64,000 bases of DNA, taken from contig DAHUYF010000029.1 in the NCBI GenBank assembly GCA_027315365.1, positions 1-64,000 on the forward strand. The letters run 5' to 3'. The DNA comes from Rhodospirillales bacterium (lineage in GTDB: Bacteria; Pseudomonadota; Alphaproteobacteria; ATCC43930; CGMCC-115725). Below are positions 13,475 to 26,268 of the stretch, piece after piece (position 1 is the stretch's first letter; every line of letters starts with the position of its first letter). The translations under genes and the position numbers were made by a program. The notes under the pieces are model-generated. The model ran no database searches, had not been told where the DNA came from, and saw nothing but the letters and a program-made list of their open reading frames with translations.

Positions 13475-14299
13475 ATGAAGCTCGCTCGCCTCGTCGCCGG
13501 CGTCGCCGCCCTGCTGCTCTGCGCCGGGCCCGGCTTGGCACAATCCGCGGCGGGGGTCGACCGGCTCTACGTGCTGGACTGCGGCTGGGCGCATGCCGCC
13601 GACCAATCGCGCTGGTCGCCCGGCGTCGATGTCGGCAAGCCGATCGACCTCTCCGACAATTGCTACCTCATCCATCATGCGCGCGGCGGATATCTGCTCT
13701 GGGACACCGGCATCGCCGACGCGACCGCCGCCTCGCCGGACGGCGTGGCGATGGCGAATGGCGCCATGATCTGGCATCGGCCCAAGACGCTCGCCGCCCA
13801 GCTCGCCACGCTCGGCGTCAAGCCCGACGACATCCGCTATATCGGCGTCTCCCACACCCATCCCGATCATGTCGGCAATGTCGAGCTGTTCCCCAAATCG
13901 ACCGTGCTGATCCAGAAGGCGGAATATGATTGGGCCTTTGCCCGGCCGACACCGCCTTTCGCCGCCGGCCACCCGGTGATGATGCTCGACGGCGACAAGG
14001 ACGTGTTCGGCGACGGCAGCACCATCATCCTGTCGACCCCGGGACACACGCCCGGCCATGAATCGCTGCTGGTCCACCTGCCCAAGACCGGCTGGGTGGT
14101 GCTGAGCGGCGACGTCGTGCATTTCAAGGCGAATTGGGACAACCGCCGCGTGCCGGCGCTCAACGTCGACAAGGAGAAGTCGCTGGCCTCGATGCAGCGC
14201 ATCGCCGACATCCTCGCCGAGCGTCACGCCCAGCTCTGGATCAACCACGACAAGCCGCAGAGCGACGGCCAGCGGCACGCCCCCGAGTATTACGAGTGA
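13475..14299 (+). CDS. Secreted metallo-beta-lactamase-fold hydrolase (quorum-quenching lactonase-like)
   Basis: A 274-residue protein with a signal peptide (MKLARLVAGVAALLLCAGPGLAQ). The binuclear zinc motif is SHTHPDHVGN, with later zinc ligands in STPGHTPGHESLL and LSGDVVHF and a final His in WINHDKP. The layout is that of AiiA-like acyl-homoserine-lactone lactonases and their relatives. AGGAGG precedes the ATG. Its stop overlaps the GTG of pyrC by four bases, an unusual partner, so they may simply share a transcript. The substrate is unknown. Confidence 0.8.
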   Translation: MKLARLVAGVAALLLCAGPGLAQSAAGVDRLYVLDCGWAHAADQSRWSPGVDVGKPIDLSDNCYLIHHARGGYLLWDTGIADATAASPDGVAMANGAMIWHRPKTLAAQLATLGVKPDDIRYIGVSHTHPDHVGNVELFPKSTVLIQKAEYDWAFARPTPPFAAGHPVMMLDGDKDVFGDGSTIILSTPGHTPGHESLLVHLPKTGWVVLSGDVVHFKANWDNRRVPALNVDKEKSLASMQRIADILAERHAQLWINHDKPQSDGQRHAPEYYE

Positions 14300-15330
14300 G
14301 CACGATCACGCTGCGCCGCCCCGACGACTGGCACGTGCATCTGCGCGACGGCGCCCTGCTGCGCGCCGTGGCGCCCTTCACCGCCCGTGCGTTCGCCCGC
14401 GCCATCGTCATGCCCAACCTCGCGACGCCGGTGACCACGGTCGCGGCGGCGGCGGCCTATCGCAGCCGCATCCTCGCGGCGCTGCCGCGGGATCTCGCCT
14501 TCACGCCGCTGATGACCGCCTATCTCACCGATGCCAGCGACCCCGAGGAGATCGCGCGAGGATATCGCGACGGCATCTTCGCCGCGGTGAAGCTCTATCC
14601 CGCCCACGCCACCACCAATTCGGCCCAGGGCGTCACCGATATCGCGCGGACATATCCCGTGTTGGAGCGCATGATGGCGCTCGGCATGCCGCTTCTCGTG
14701 CATGGCGAGGTCACCGATCCCGCAGTCGACGTCTTCGACCGCGAAGCGGTGTTCGTGGAGCGGGTGCTGGCGCCGCTGATGCGCCGCCTGCCGCAGCTCA
14801 AGATCGTGCTCGAGCACATCACCACGAAGGAGGCCGTCGATTTCGTCCTCGGCGCCGGCCCGACGCTGGGCGCGACCATCACCGCGCATCATCTGGTGAT
14901 CAACCGCAATGCGCTGTTCGCCGGCGGTCTGCGGCCGCACCTCTATTGCCTGCCCGTCGCCAAGCGCGAAGCGCATCGCCTGGCGCTGCGCCGCGCCGCC
15001 ACTTCGGGCAATGCCAAGTTCTTCCTCGGCACCGACACCGCGCCGCATCTCGTGCGGGACAAGGAGCACGATTGCGGCTGCGCCGGCATCTTCTCCGCGC
15101 CCGCGGCGCTCGAAATCTATGCGCAGGTGTTCGACGAGGAGCAGGCGCTCGACCGGCTGGAGGCCTTCGCCTCGCTCAACGGCCCGCGCTTCTACGACCT
15201 GCCCGCGAACGAGGAGCGTGTGAGCCTGATGCGGCAGGCCTGGCAGGTACCGCTGGACGTGCCGACCGAGGCAGGAGCGCTTCGCCCGTTTCTCGCCGGC
15301 GAAGAGGTCGGCTGGCGGCTCGCCGGCTGA
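14296..15330 (+). CDS. pyrC: Dihydroorotase
   Basis: A 344-residue class II dihydroorotase that closes carbamoyl-aspartate to dihydroorotate in pyrimidine synthesis. The zinc motif HVHLRD is at residues 13-18, the carboxylated Lys is in AVKLYPAHATTNS, and further His ligands are in LLVHGEV and LEHITT, with Asp in FLGTDTAPH. The length is close to the E. coli enzyme. I chose the GTG at 14296, which overlaps the previous stop (GTGA); a longer frame from 14134 lies inside the upstream gene. Confidence 0.93.
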   Translation: MSTITLRRPDDWHVHLRDGALLRAVAPFTARAFARAIVMPNLATPVTTVAAAAAYRSRILAALPRDLAFTPLMTAYLTDASDPEEIARGYRDGIFAAVKLYPAHATTNSAQGVTDIARTYPVLERMMALGMPLLVHGEVTDPAVDVFDREAVFVERVLAPLMRRLPQLKIVLEHITTKEAVDFVLGAGPTLGATITAHHLVINRNALFAGGLRPHLYCLPVAKREAHRLALRRAATSGNAKFFLGTDTAPHLVRDKEHDCGCAGIFSAPAALEIYAQVFDEEQALDRLEAFASLNGPRFYDLPANEERVSLMRQAWQVPLDVPTEAGALRPFLAGEEVGWRLAG

Positions 15331-15355
15331 AGCTCGCGGCGCCGCTCCGGCCCGC

Positions 15356-17122
15356 TCAGTGGGCGCCGAGGGTGGCGAAGACGTCCGGCCCGGGCGACAG
15401 CCCCTCGATGTGCTGGCGGTGCCACAGCGCGTAGAACAGCAGCGTCCAGGCGGCAAAGCCGGTGCGCCGCCCGGCGGCTTCGCGGAACAGCGTCACCACC
15501 GCGTCCGGCAGGCAGATCTCGCGCACCCCGGCCTGACGGGCGACCAGCGGCCCGAGCTGGGCGCCGCGGCGCGCGATCCAGTCGCCGACCGGGACGGTGA
15601 AGCCGCGCTTCCTCGCCATCGGCTCGGCCGCCGGCACCTGCTCGGCGACCCAGCGGCGCAGCAGCCATTTGCCCAGCCCGCGCCGCACCTTGATCTCGTC
15701 GGGCAGGCAGAAGGCGAATTCGGCGACGCGCGGATCGAGAAACGGCGTGCGCCCCTCGACGCCGTGCGCCATGAGGCAGCGGTCGAGCTTGCCGAGGAGA
15801 TCGTTCGGCAGCCAGTCGGCGCAATCGGTCGCCTGGGCGACCTGCAGCCGCGTGCGGCCCGGCACGGCGCCATGCAGCTCGGCCGCGGCGATGCCATCGC
15901 GCCAGCCCGCGAGATTGCCGCGCAGGACGCCGAGCCGGTCGAAATTGCCGCGGCCGCGCAGCAGCTTGCCGCCGCTCCACCACGGCCGCATGACGCTGCG
16001 ATAGCGGCCATAGCCGGCGAACAGCTCGTCGCCGCCCTCACCGGAAAGAATCACCTTGAGCCCGGCCGAGCGCGCCGCGGCGGCGAGCTTGAAGGTCGGC
16101 AGCACGGCGTAATCGGCCGCCGGATCGTCCATGGCGCGGGCGATCTCCGGCAGCAGCCGCCAGAAATCCGCCTCGCGGAACTCGACTTCGACGTGCTCGG
16201 CGCCTAGGGACTGCGCGACCGCGCGCGCCTGCTCGCGCTCGTCGGCCACCTGTCCGCTGGTGAATCCCACGGTAAAGGCCTTGACCGGCCGCTCGTTGAG
16301 CCGCGCCATCATCGCCAGCACCGCAGAGCTGTCGATGCCGCCGGAGAGGAACATGCCGTAGGGCACGTCGGAGCGCTGATGCATCAGCACGGAATCGGCG
16401 AAGACGCGATCGAACTCGCGCAGCGCCTGCGGCTCGTCGCGCGGCAGCGGCGCGGCGCCGGCAAGCGCTTCCCGCCGCCGCCGCTCGACGACGCGGCCAT
16501 GCGCCACCACCACGGTCTCGCCCGGCAGCACCCGCTGGATGCCGGCAAAGATCGTCTCGCGGCCGGTGGTGAATTGGAGCTGCAGCAGCTCGTTGCGTAC
16601 CTGGCGCACCAGCTGCGCCGGCACCAGGCCGCCGGCGATCAGCGCCTGCGGCTCGGAGGCGAAGGCGAAGCCCGCCGGCGTCTCGGCGTAATAGAGCGGC
16701 TTGATGCCGAAGGGGTCGCGCGCCAGAACGAGCCGTCCCGCGGCGGGATCGTGCAGCGCGATCGCGTACATGCCGCGCAGCCGGTCGGTAAAGTCGAGCC
16801 CGTGCCGGCGGTAGAGATGAAGCGGCGGCTCGCAGTCGGACGCGCTGGAGAAGGCGACGCCGCCGAGCTCGGCGCGCAGCTCGATGTAGTTGTAGATTTC
16901 GCCATTGGCCATCAGCGCGGCGCCGCCGGCCTCATAGAGCGGCTGGTCGCCGGTGACGAGATCGATGATCGCCAGCCGCGTTTGCACCATGCCGACATCG
17001 CCGGCGCGATAATGGCCGGTGCCGTCGGGACCGCGATGGGCCAGCGCCGCCGACATGGCGTGCAGCGCCGCGGCGGGCGGCGGTTCGCCATTGGCGGTCA
17101 TGATGCCGGCAATGCCGCACAT
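15356..17122 (-). CDS. asnB: Asparagine synthetase, glutamine-hydrolysing
   Basis: A 588-residue two-domain enzyme. The N-terminal Ntn glutaminase starts MCGIAGIMT, with Cys2 as nucleophile. The synthetase domain has the ATP pyrophosphatase loop LSGGIDSSAVLA, then LSGEGGDELFAGYGRY. It transfers ammonia from glutamine to a carboxylate, normally aspartate. Its ATG overlaps the stop of a GT4 glycosyltransferase by one base, and a GT9 gene comes before that, so it may amidate a sugar acid in a surface glycan rather than supply asparagine. Many exopolysaccharide loci carry such a homologue. Confidence 0.88.
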   Translation of the reverse strand: MCGIAGIMTANGEPPPAAALHAMSAALAHRGPDGTGHYRAGDVGMVQTRLAIIDLVTGDQPLYEAGGAALMANGEIYNYIELRAELGGVAFSSASDCEPPLHLYRRHGLDFTDRLRGMYAIALHDPAAGRLVLARDPFGIKPLYYAETPAGFAFASEPQALIAGGLVPAQLVRQVRNELLQLQFTTGRETIFAGIQRVLPGETVVVAHGRVVERRRREALAGAAPLPRDEPQALREFDRVFADSVLMHQRSDVPYGMFLSGGIDSSAVLAMMARLNERPVKAFTVGFTSGQVADEREQARAVAQSLGAEHVEVEFREADFWRLLPEIARAMDDPAADYAVLPTFKLAAAARSAGLKVILSGEGGDELFAGYGRYRSVMRPWWSGGKLLRGRGNFDRLGVLRGNLAGWRDGIAAAELHGAVPGRTRLQVAQATDCADWLPNDLLGKLDRCLMAHGVEGRTPFLDPRVAEFAFCLPDEIKVRRGLGKWLLRRWVAEQVPAAEPMARKRGFTVPVGDWIARRGAQLGPLVARQAGVREICLPDAVVTLFREAAGRRTGFAAWTLLFYALWHRQHIEGLSPGPDVFATLGAH

Positions 17123-18144
17123 CAGCGTGCGACCTCGGCGAAGAAATCGCGATAGAGGCCCACCACCCGCGCCTCGGCGTAGTCGGCCTCGTAGGCAGCA
17201 CGGCCGGCCTCGGCCAGGCGCGCCCGCAGTGCCGCGTCGGCCGCCATCCGCCGCAGCGCGACGCCAAGCGCCGCGCCATCATCGACCGGCACCAGCAGCC
17301 CCGTCTCGTCGTCGACGATGAGCGCGCGCGGCCCTTCGCTGGCGGTCGCAACCACCGGCCGACCGGCGGCCCAGGCCTCGATGACGACATTGCCGAGCGG
17401 CTCGTGGCGCGACGGGCAGACCAGAAAATCCGCCGCGGCAAGCAGTGCCGGGCCGTCCTCGCGCCAGCCGAGGAAGCGGACCCGCCGGGCGATGCCGAGC
17501 GCGTGCGCCTGCCGCTCCAGTGCGCCGCGCAAGGCGCCTTCGCCGGCCAGCCAGAGATGAAGGTCGGGCACCTCGGCCAGCGCCGCCAACAACGTGTCGA
17601 AGCCCTTGTTGGGATGGAGCCGCCCGAGCGCCAGCGCAAGCGGCGCATCCTCGGGCGTCGCGAGGCTCGCCCGCGGCAGCGGCGGCGCCGGCATCGCCGC
17701 GACGAAATTGGGCAGGTAATGGACCCGGCTCCCCGGCCAGCCCCGCGCGACGAGATAAGCGGCGATGTCGCGGGTATTGGCGATGAGATGATCGCAGCGC
17801 CGATAGTATTTCAAATCGTAATATCCTCCGAGGCGCGCGACATGCACGAACTCGCCGCGCGGGCACAGCGCGCTCGCGCGGTTCATCCAGGTTAGCACCA
17901 GCCGCGGCCGGTAGCGGGCGATGGCGCGGCGGAAGCCCAGCCGGGTGGCAAGGTCGAGCCAGCCGCGGAAGGGCAGCTGCAGCGGCTCGACGCCGCCCCG
18001 CCGGAGCGCGGCCGCCCGCTCGGCATCGTCGCGGATCAGCAGCAGCTGCTCCTGCCCCGCGCGGTGCAGCGCGAGGCCGAGCCGCACGAAGAACGCTTCG
18101 GCGCCGCCATGGTGCGCCCCGGCCATCGCCTGCAGCAGCCGCAT
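17122..18144 (-). CDS. GT4-family glycosyltransferase (group 1)
   Basis: A 340-residue GT-B fold enzyme. The N-terminal half opens MRLLQAMAGAHHGGAEAFF, the usual acceptor-domain glycine loop. The donor-binding half has ALALGRLHPNKGFDTLL and the retaining-transferase E-x7-E motif in EPLGNVVIEAWAAGRPVV. It starts with a one-base overlap (TGATG) with the GT9 gene and ends with a one-base overlap with asnB, forming a tight three-gene operon. It probably adds a hexose to a lipopolysaccharide core or other glycan. The sugar cannot be named. Confidence 0.85.
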   Translation of the reverse strand: MRLLQAMAGAHHGGAEAFFVRLGLALHRAGQEQLLLIRDDAERAAALRRGGVEPLQLPFRGWLDLATRLGFRRAIARYRPRLVLTWMNRASALCPRGEFVHVARLGGYYDLKYYRRCDHLIANTRDIAAYLVARGWPGSRVHYLPNFVAAMPAPPLPRASLATPEDAPLALALGRLHPNKGFDTLLAALAEVPDLHLWLAGEGALRGALERQAHALGIARRVRFLGWREDGPALLAAADFLVCPSRHEPLGNVVIEAWAAGRPVVATASEGPRALIVDDETGLLVPVDDGAALGVALRRMAADAALRARLAEAGRAAYEADYAEARVVGLYRDFFAEVAR

Positions 18145-19106
18145 CAGGCCGCCTCGCCCTGGATGCTCGCCCAGAGCTCCCGCGCCGCCGCCTCGGCGGC
18201 ATCGACGCTCAGCGAATCCATCTGCGTGCCGGTGGTGCGGTGGTCGTAATCGGGTGCGCCGACGATCTCGGCATAGGATTTCGCCGTGCGCGCCACCGCG
18301 GTACGCGGCCCCCAGGGCGCGTACTGCGCCGGCAGGCTCGGCCCGAACAGGCCGAGGGTCGGCGTGCCCGCCGCGGCGGCAATGTGCATGATGCCGGTAT
18401 CGTTGCCGACGAACAGCGCGCAGCGCCGCAGCGCCGCAGCCGCCGTCAGCAGATCGGTGCGGCCGACGAGATCGAGGCGGCGGCCCGCCGGAATCGCCGC
18501 CAGCAGCGGCGCCGCCTGGGCGCGCTCATGCGCCGCCGCCAGCACCGCGATGCGGGCGCCGGGCAGCGGTCCGGCAGCGGCGGTGAGCCGCCCTGCCAGC
18601 TCGGCGAAGCGCTCCGCGCGCCACTGCTTGCCGCGCCAATTCGCGGCCGGGCCCATCGCCAGCACCGGCGCGCCCGGCGGCACCAGCTCGGCCGCGCGCC
18701 GCTCATGCCCGGCCGCCGTCCAGAGCAACGGCGCCGGCGGCGGGTCGAGTGCGAAGAGGCTTGCGAGCTGCCGCACCCGGTGCAGGCCGGCATCGCCCTT
18801 GCCCATCACCCGGCGCTGGCGCGCCGCCAGAAGATAGGCCAGCGCGGAGCCGCGGAGGTCGACCACGAGATCCCAGCGCCGGAGCACCGCCCGACGGTAG
18901 AGGTCGAGCCAATGCAGGGCATAGCGCCGCTTGGCGACGCTCAGGATGCGCTCCAATCCCGGCACCGCCTCGAAGAGCGGCGCCGCGGCGGGACCGGCGG
19001 CGATGGTAAAGCGGGCGCCGGGGTTGCGCTCGACGAGGTGGCCGAGCAGCCCGGTGGATAGCACGGCATCGCCGATTCGCGTGCCGGTGACGAAGAGAAT
19101 CCTCAT
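18144..19106 (-). CDS. GT9-family glycosyltransferase (heptosyltransferase-like)
   Basis: A 320-residue protein of the ADP-heptose:LPS heptosyltransferase superfamily. The start MRILFVTGTRIGDAVLSTG is the family N-terminus. The donor-site motif is FVGNDTGIMHIAAAAGTPTLGLFGPS. The ATG at 19106 is chosen because the family begins with exactly this strand; the longer frame adds an unrelated basic leader. It is the first gene of the GT9-GT4-asnB operon and divergent from ygfZ. The acceptor is probably the inner LPS core. Confidence 0.87.
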   Translation of the reverse strand: MRILFVTGTRIGDAVLSTGLLGHLVERNPGARFTIAAGPAAAPLFEAVPGLERILSVAKRRYALHWLDLYRRAVLRRWDLVVDLRGSALAYLLAARQRRVMGKGDAGLHRVRQLASLFALDPPPAPLLWTAAGHERRAAELVPPGAPVLAMGPAANWRGKQWRAERFAELAGRLTAAAGPLPGARIAVLAAAHERAQAAPLLAAIPAGRRLDLVGRTDLLTAAAALRRCALFVGNDTGIMHIAAAAGTPTLGLFGPSLPAQYAPWGPRTAVARTAKSYAEIVGAPDYDHRTTGTQMDSLSVDAAEAAARELWASIQGEAA

Positions 19107-19233
19107 GAGCCCGCGGAACCGACCTCCGGCGCGTGACGCCGCGGGCCTTATAAGGCGGCTGCCGCCGCTTGCCAAGGTTGCCCCCCTTCCCTAGGTGTAG
19201 CGGCGAAGTCTCGTTTGCGCGGAGAAACCCGGA

Positions 19234-20130
19234 ATGGTCGAACGGTCCTGTGCGCTGCTGGCGGATCGCGCGGTGCTGGAAGTCGCCGGCGAGGATCGCT
19301 GCGGCTTCCTGCAGGGCCTCGTCTCGAACGACGTCGAGCGGGTCGCGCCCGATCGCGCCCTCTACGCCGCCATGCTCACGGCGCAGGGAAAATATCTCCA
19401 CGACTTCTTCATCGCCGAGATCGATGACGCGTTCCTGCTCGACGCGGAGGCGGCGCGGCTTGCCGATCTGAAGCGCCGTCTCGGCCTCTACCGGCTGCGC
19501 GCCAAGGTGACGCTGGGCGAGAACGGCGAGCGCTACTGCGTCGCCGCCGCCTTCGGCGGCGACGCGCTGAGCCTGCTCGATCTGCCGGCGGAGCCCGGCG
19601 CGGCGGTGCCCTTCGCCGGCGGCGTCGCCTATGTCGACCCCCGCCTGCCCGAGCTTGGCGCCCGCCTGCTGCTGCGCCGCGGCGCCGGCCTGGCGCCGCT
19701 CGAAAGCCTGGGCTTCGCGGTCGATGACGGCGCGGCCTATGACCGGCTGCGCCTGTCGCTCGGCATTCCCGACGGCAGCCGCGACCTGGCGGTGGAGAAG
19801 ACGATCCTGCTCGAAGCGGGATTCGAGGAGCTGAACGGCGTCGATTGGCAGAAGGGCTGCTATATCGGCCAGGAGCTCACCGCCCGCACCAAGTATCGCG
19901 GGCTGGTCAAGAAGCGGCTGATGCCGGTCGCGGTCGAGGGGCCGCTCCCCGCCCCCGGCACGCCAGTGATGCTCGGCGATCAGGAGGCGGGCGAGATGCG
20001 CTCCGGCCGCGACGGGCTGGGCTTGGCATTGCTGCGGCTCGATGCGGTGGGCGAGGCCTCGGCCGAGACGCCGCTCACCGCCGGCGCGGCGCGCCTCAGC
20101 CCGAAGAAGCCCGGCTGGGCGAAGTTCTGA
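19234..20130 (+). CDS. ygfZ: Folate-binding YgfZ protein (iron-sulfur cluster repair, tRNA modification)
   Basis: A 298-residue relative of the glycine cleavage T-protein. The YgfZ signature K-G-C-Y-x-G-Q-E is present as QKGCYIGQELTART, around residues 207-220. YgfZ uses tetrahydrofolate and its motif Cys to support certain Fe-S enzymes such as the tRNA methylthiolase MiaB. A GGAG ribosome-binding site lies before the ATG. The gene is monocistronic, convergent with the next gene and divergent from the glycosyltransferase operon. Confidence 0.9.
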   Translation: MVERSCALLADRAVLEVAGEDRCGFLQGLVSNDVERVAPDRALYAAMLTAQGKYLHDFFIAEIDDAFLLDAEAARLADLKRRLGLYRLRAKVTLGENGERYCVAAAFGGDALSLLDLPAEPGAAVPFAGGVAYVDPRLPELGARLLLRRGAGLAPLESLGFAVDDGAAYDRLRLSLGIPDGSRDLAVEKTILLEAGFEELNGVDWQKGCYIGQELTARTKYRGLVKKRLMPVAVEGPLPAPGTPVMLGDQEAGEMRSGRDGLGLALLRLDAVGEASAETPLTAGAARLSPKKPGWAKF

Positions 20131-20136
20131 GCGGGC

Positions 20137-20541
20137 TCAGCGCAGCGCGTTGTGGATGAGGTAATCGGCGAAGTCGACCGGCTTCAGCTTGAGCGCCGCG
20201 CTTTCCAGCGTGCCCGTCATGCTACGGGCGACGATGATGTGATTCTCGACATGCTCGGGCGGCACCTTGAAGAAGCCGGAGGTTCCGCGCAGCCGCGGGT
20301 AGTAGGCGGGATCGATCATCTTCTCCCTGCGTGCCAGGCGCTGGAGCACCTCCTCCTCGCTCACGCCCTCGATCTCGCGCTTCCTGAGGATGATCCAATC
20401 GGTCTCGCCGCCCCAGCCCTGCTCGGCGAGCGGCTTCGGATCGTCGTCGCTCACGCCCACCTTGAAGACGTACTTGCTGAGCCCGACATCGCTCGCCCAT
20501 TTGCCGAATTTGACGCTTCGCGCCACGTAGATCACGCCCAT
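20137..20541 (-). CDS. Hypothetical protein, weakly GIY-YIG/T5orf172-like
   Basis: A 134-residue soluble protein. The opening MGVIYVARS and the later YVFKVGVSDDDP resemble the GIY and YIG strands of GIY-YIG-type domains in the T5orf172 group. The catalytic Arg and Glu of true nucleases are not clear. The second half has EMIDPAYYPRLRG-type sequence (residues REKMIDPAYYPRLRGTSG) and KVPPEHVENHIIVAR, which look conserved. It follows meaB on the same strand after 58 bases. The function is unknown. Confidence 0.65.
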   Translation of the reverse strand: MGVIYVARSVKFGKWASDVGLSKYVFKVGVSDDDPKPLAEQGWGGETDWIILRKREIEGVSEEEVLQRLARREKMIDPAYYPRLRGTSGFFKVPPEHVENHIIVARSMTGTLESAALKLKPVDFADYLIHNALR

Positions 20542-20599
20542 TCGCCCCTCCCCCCGGCTTCAGCTCCTATTGGACGCCGCCCTTGGCGGCGGCGCCTCT

Positions 20600-21510
20600 T
20601 CACCCGCGCAGCCCGGCACCTATCCGGGCGAGCGCGCGAAACGGCGATTCGCCGGGCGCCAGCGCCGGTTGCCCGGTCCGGCGCAGCCCGTCGCGGCCGA
20701 ACGCCTCGCGCAGCCCCTCGATCAGCCAGTGCTGCGCCTGCGCCTCGCGCGTCGATGCGAGGCGCTCGCCCAGCGACCGCCAGTGGCGCGCGATCGCCGC
20801 CGCGAGATCGTCGATGCCGTCGCGCTGCTGCGCCGAGAGCAGCAGGACCGGCACCGGCCAGCCCTCGACGCCCCCTCCGGCCAGCCCCAGCACCGCCAGC
20901 GCGTCGGCTCGCGCGCGCTCGGCGGCGGCGCCGAGATCGCGCTTGGTGACGACGACGATGTGGGGGATCTCGACGATCCCCGCTTTCATGAATTGCAGGC
21001 TGTCGCCCGAGCCCGGCTGGACGCACAGCACCACGGTATCGGCAGCGCCGGCGATTTCGGTCTCGGACTGGCCTACCCCCACCGTCTCGATCAGCACGAT
21101 GTCGAAGAGGGCGCGCATCAGCACCATGGCCGAGACGGTGAGCGCGGCAAGGCCGCCGAGCTTGTCGCGCGCCGCCATCGAGCGCACGAAGATGCCGGCA
21201 TCGGCGGGATCCGTCCTGAGCCGCGTGCGGTCGCCCAGGAGCGCGCCGCCGGAGACCTGCGAGGATGGATCGACGGCGATGACGCCGACAGTGCGGCCGT
21301 CCCGGCGCCAGCCGCCGACGAGCGCGCCTATCAGGGTAGATTTGCCGACCCCCGGGGGGCCGGTGACGCCCACGACCTGCGCGCGCGGCGCGGCATAGGC
21401 CGCGTCGAGCAGCGCCAGCGTCGCCGCCTCCTCCGGCGCGCGTTCGAGCCGGGCGAGCGCCGCGGCGAGCGCCGGCTTCCCTCCCGCCGCGACGGACGAG
21501 AGGGTAGCGG

Positions 21511-21514
<4 letters not shown>
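20600..21514 (-). CDS. meaB: Methylmalonyl-CoA mutase-associated GTPase MeaB
   Basis: A 304-residue G3E-type GTPase that protects and gates cofactor loading of adenosylcobalamin-dependent methylmalonyl-CoA mutase. Walker A is GPPGVGKSTLIGAL, the switch region has DPSSQVSGGALLGDRTRL, and ETVGVGQSE is the G3 Asp/Glu-containing signature; VTKRDL acts as the base-recognition motif. The ATG overlaps the stop of ppdK by four bases (ATGA). The mutase itself is not in the window. Confidence 0.92.
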
Positions 21515-24189
<2,675 letters not shown>

Positions 24190-24197
24190 CGTCCCAC

Positions 24198-26264
24198 CTA
24201 TCCCTCGATCTGCGAGAAGTCCGCGACGCGATTGAGCGTGTCGCGGATTTGCGCCAGCAGCCGCAGGCGATTCGCCCGCACCTCGGCATTTTCGCAATTA
24301 ACGGTTACGCGTGCAAAAAATTCATCGACCGGCCCGCGCAGTGCCGCCAGCGCCGCCATCGCGCCGGTAAACGCCTCCCGGGCCAACGCGTCGGTACTGT
24401 CGGCCGCCGCCCGCTCCAGCTCGGCGGCGAGCGCCGCCTCCTCGGTCGCCGCGAGCAGCTTGGGGTCGGGCTCGCCGGGATATGTGGCGCCGTCGCGCTT
24501 CTCCTCGATGCGCACGATGTTGGCCGCCCGGCGATAGGCCACCAGCAGGTTGGCGCCGTCATCGGTCCCGAGGAAAGCGTCGAGCGCCGCAACCCGCGCC
24601 AGCAGCCGGACCAGATCGTCCTCGCCACCCGGCGCGAAGACCGCGGCGACGAGATCGTGCCGCACCCCCTGCTCGCGCAGATGGACCTTGAGCCGGTCGG
24701 CGAAGAAGGCGAGCAGATCGGCGCCGGGATCGGCGGCAAAGCCGTTGTCGCGGCCGAACGCGAAGGCGCGGCCGAATACCGGCATCAGGGGCAGACGCAG
24801 GTTGTTTTCCAGGACGAGGCGGATCACCCCCAGCGCCGCGCGCCGGAGCGCGAAGGGGTCGCGCGAGCCCGTGGGCTTCTCGTCGATCGAGAAGAAGCCC
24901 GCCAGCGTGTCGATCTTGTCGGCCAGTGCCACCGCGACGCTGACCGGCGCCGCGGGGCAGCGCTCGTTCGGCCCCAGCGGCGAGTAGTGCTCGGCGATGG
25001 CGGCGGCAACCTCCGCGCCCTCGCCGTCCTGCAGCGCGTAATAGCGGCCCATGATGCCCTGAAGCTCGGGGAACTCCCCCACCATGCCGCTCGACAGATC
25101 CGCCTTGGCCAGCTCCGCCGCGCGCAGCACCTTCGCCTTGTCGGCGCCGGGAATCGCGGGCGCGATCTCCTCCGCAAGGCGCTCGACCCGCCCGACTTTG
25201 TCGAGGACGCTGCCGAGCCGCGCGTGGAACACCCGTTCGGCCAATTTCGGGATGCGGGCCGCCAGCGGCACCTTGCGATCCTGCTCCCAGAAGAAGCGCG
25301 CATCGGAGAGGCGCGCGCGCAGCACCCGCTCGTTGCCGGCAACGATCGCCTGGCCGCCATCCTCGGCGACGGTGTTGGCGACGACCAGGAAGCGCCCGGC
25401 CAGCCCGCCGTCACGGTCGAGGCAGGCGAAATATTTCTGGTGCGTGCGCATCGAGGTGGTGAGCACCTCGGGCGGCAGGGCGAGGAATTCGGCGTCGATC
25501 GTGCCCATCAGCACGACCGGCCATTCGACCAGACCGGTCACCTCCTCGAGCAGCGCCGGGTCGTCCTTCACCGTGAGCCGCGCCGCAGCCGCCCGCTCCT
25601 CGAGCGCCGCGGCGATCGCCTGACGCCGGTCCTCGGCGCGCAGCATCACCCGGGCGTCATGCAGCTTCCGCCGATAATCGGCGAAGTCTTTCACCTTGAA
25701 CGTCTTCGGCGCGAGGAAACGATGGCCGCACGTTTCGTCTCCCACCGGCACGCCGTCGAGCGCCAAGGACAGGATCTCGCCGCCGAACAGGCAGATCGCG
25801 CTGGTCATCGGCCGCACCCAGCGGAAAGACGCCGCCGGAAAGCGCATCGATTTGGGCCAGGGCAGCGCCAGCACCGCTTCGCGCAGCAGCTCCGGCAGCA
25901 CCTCGGCGGTGGCGCGGCCGGGTCGGCGGATCATCGCGAAATGGAAGACGCCCTTGCCGGTATCGCGCTGCTCGCACTGGTCGAGCGAGGCGAGGCCGGC
26001 GGATTTGAGAAAGCCTTCGACCGCGTTCGCCGGCGCTCCCATGCGCGGGCCGCGGCGCTCCTCCGTCGTGTCGGGCTGCCGGTCCGGCAGCCCGTCCACC
26101 ACCAGCGTCAGGCGCCGCGGCGTCGCATAGGCATGAACGTCCGAGGGAACGAGGCCTGCCGCCTCGAGCTTGCCGGTGGCGAGCATCGCCAGATCCTCCG
26201 CCGCGCGCCGCTGCATGCGTGCCGGGATCTCTTCGGTCAGGAGTTCGAGGAGAAGCTCGGTCAT
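24198..26264 (-). CDS. glyS: Glycyl-tRNA synthetase beta subunit
   Basis: A 688-residue subunit of the alpha2-beta2 bacterial glycyl-tRNA synthetase, in charge of tRNA binding. The start [21 protein letters not shown] is the family N-terminus, and the HD-like and anticodon-binding regions follow ([34 protein letters not shown] is highly conserved). It lies four bases after glyQ on the same strand. The C-terminal DALR-type domain ends in [14 protein letters not shown]. Confidence 0.96.
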   Translation of the reverse strand: MTELLLELLTEEIPARMQRRAAEDLAMLATGKLEAAGLVPSDVHAYATPRRLTLVVDGLPDRQPDTTEERRGPRMGAPANAVEGFLKSAGLASLDQCEQRDTGKGVFHFAMIRRPGRATAEVLPELLREAVLALPWPKSMRFPAASFRWVRPMTSAICLFGGEILSLALDGVPVGDETCGHRFLAPKTFKVKDFADYRRKLHDARVMLRAEDRRQAIAAALEERAAAARLTVKDDPALLEEVTGLVEWPVVLMGTIDAEFLALPPEVLTTSMRTHQKYFACLDRDGGLAGRFLVVANTVAEDGGQAIVAGNERVLRARLSDARFFWEQDRKVPLAARIPKLAERVFHARLGSVLDKVGRVERLAEEIAPAIPGADKAKVLRAAELAKADLSSGMVGEFPELQGIMGRYYALQDGEGAEVAAAIAEHYSPLGPNERCPAAPVSVAVALADKIDTLAGFFSIDEKPTGSRDPFALRRAALGVIRLVLENNLRLPLMPVFGRAFAFGRDNGFAADPGADLLAFFADRLKVHLREQGVRHDLVAAVFAPGGEDDLVRLLARVAALDAFLGTDDGANLLVAYRRAANIVRIEEKRDGATYPGEPDPKLLAATEEAALAAELERAAADSTDALAREAFTGAMAALAALRGPVDEFFARVTVNCENAEVRANRLRLLAQIRDTLNRVADFSQIEG

Positions 26265-26268
26265 CGGC

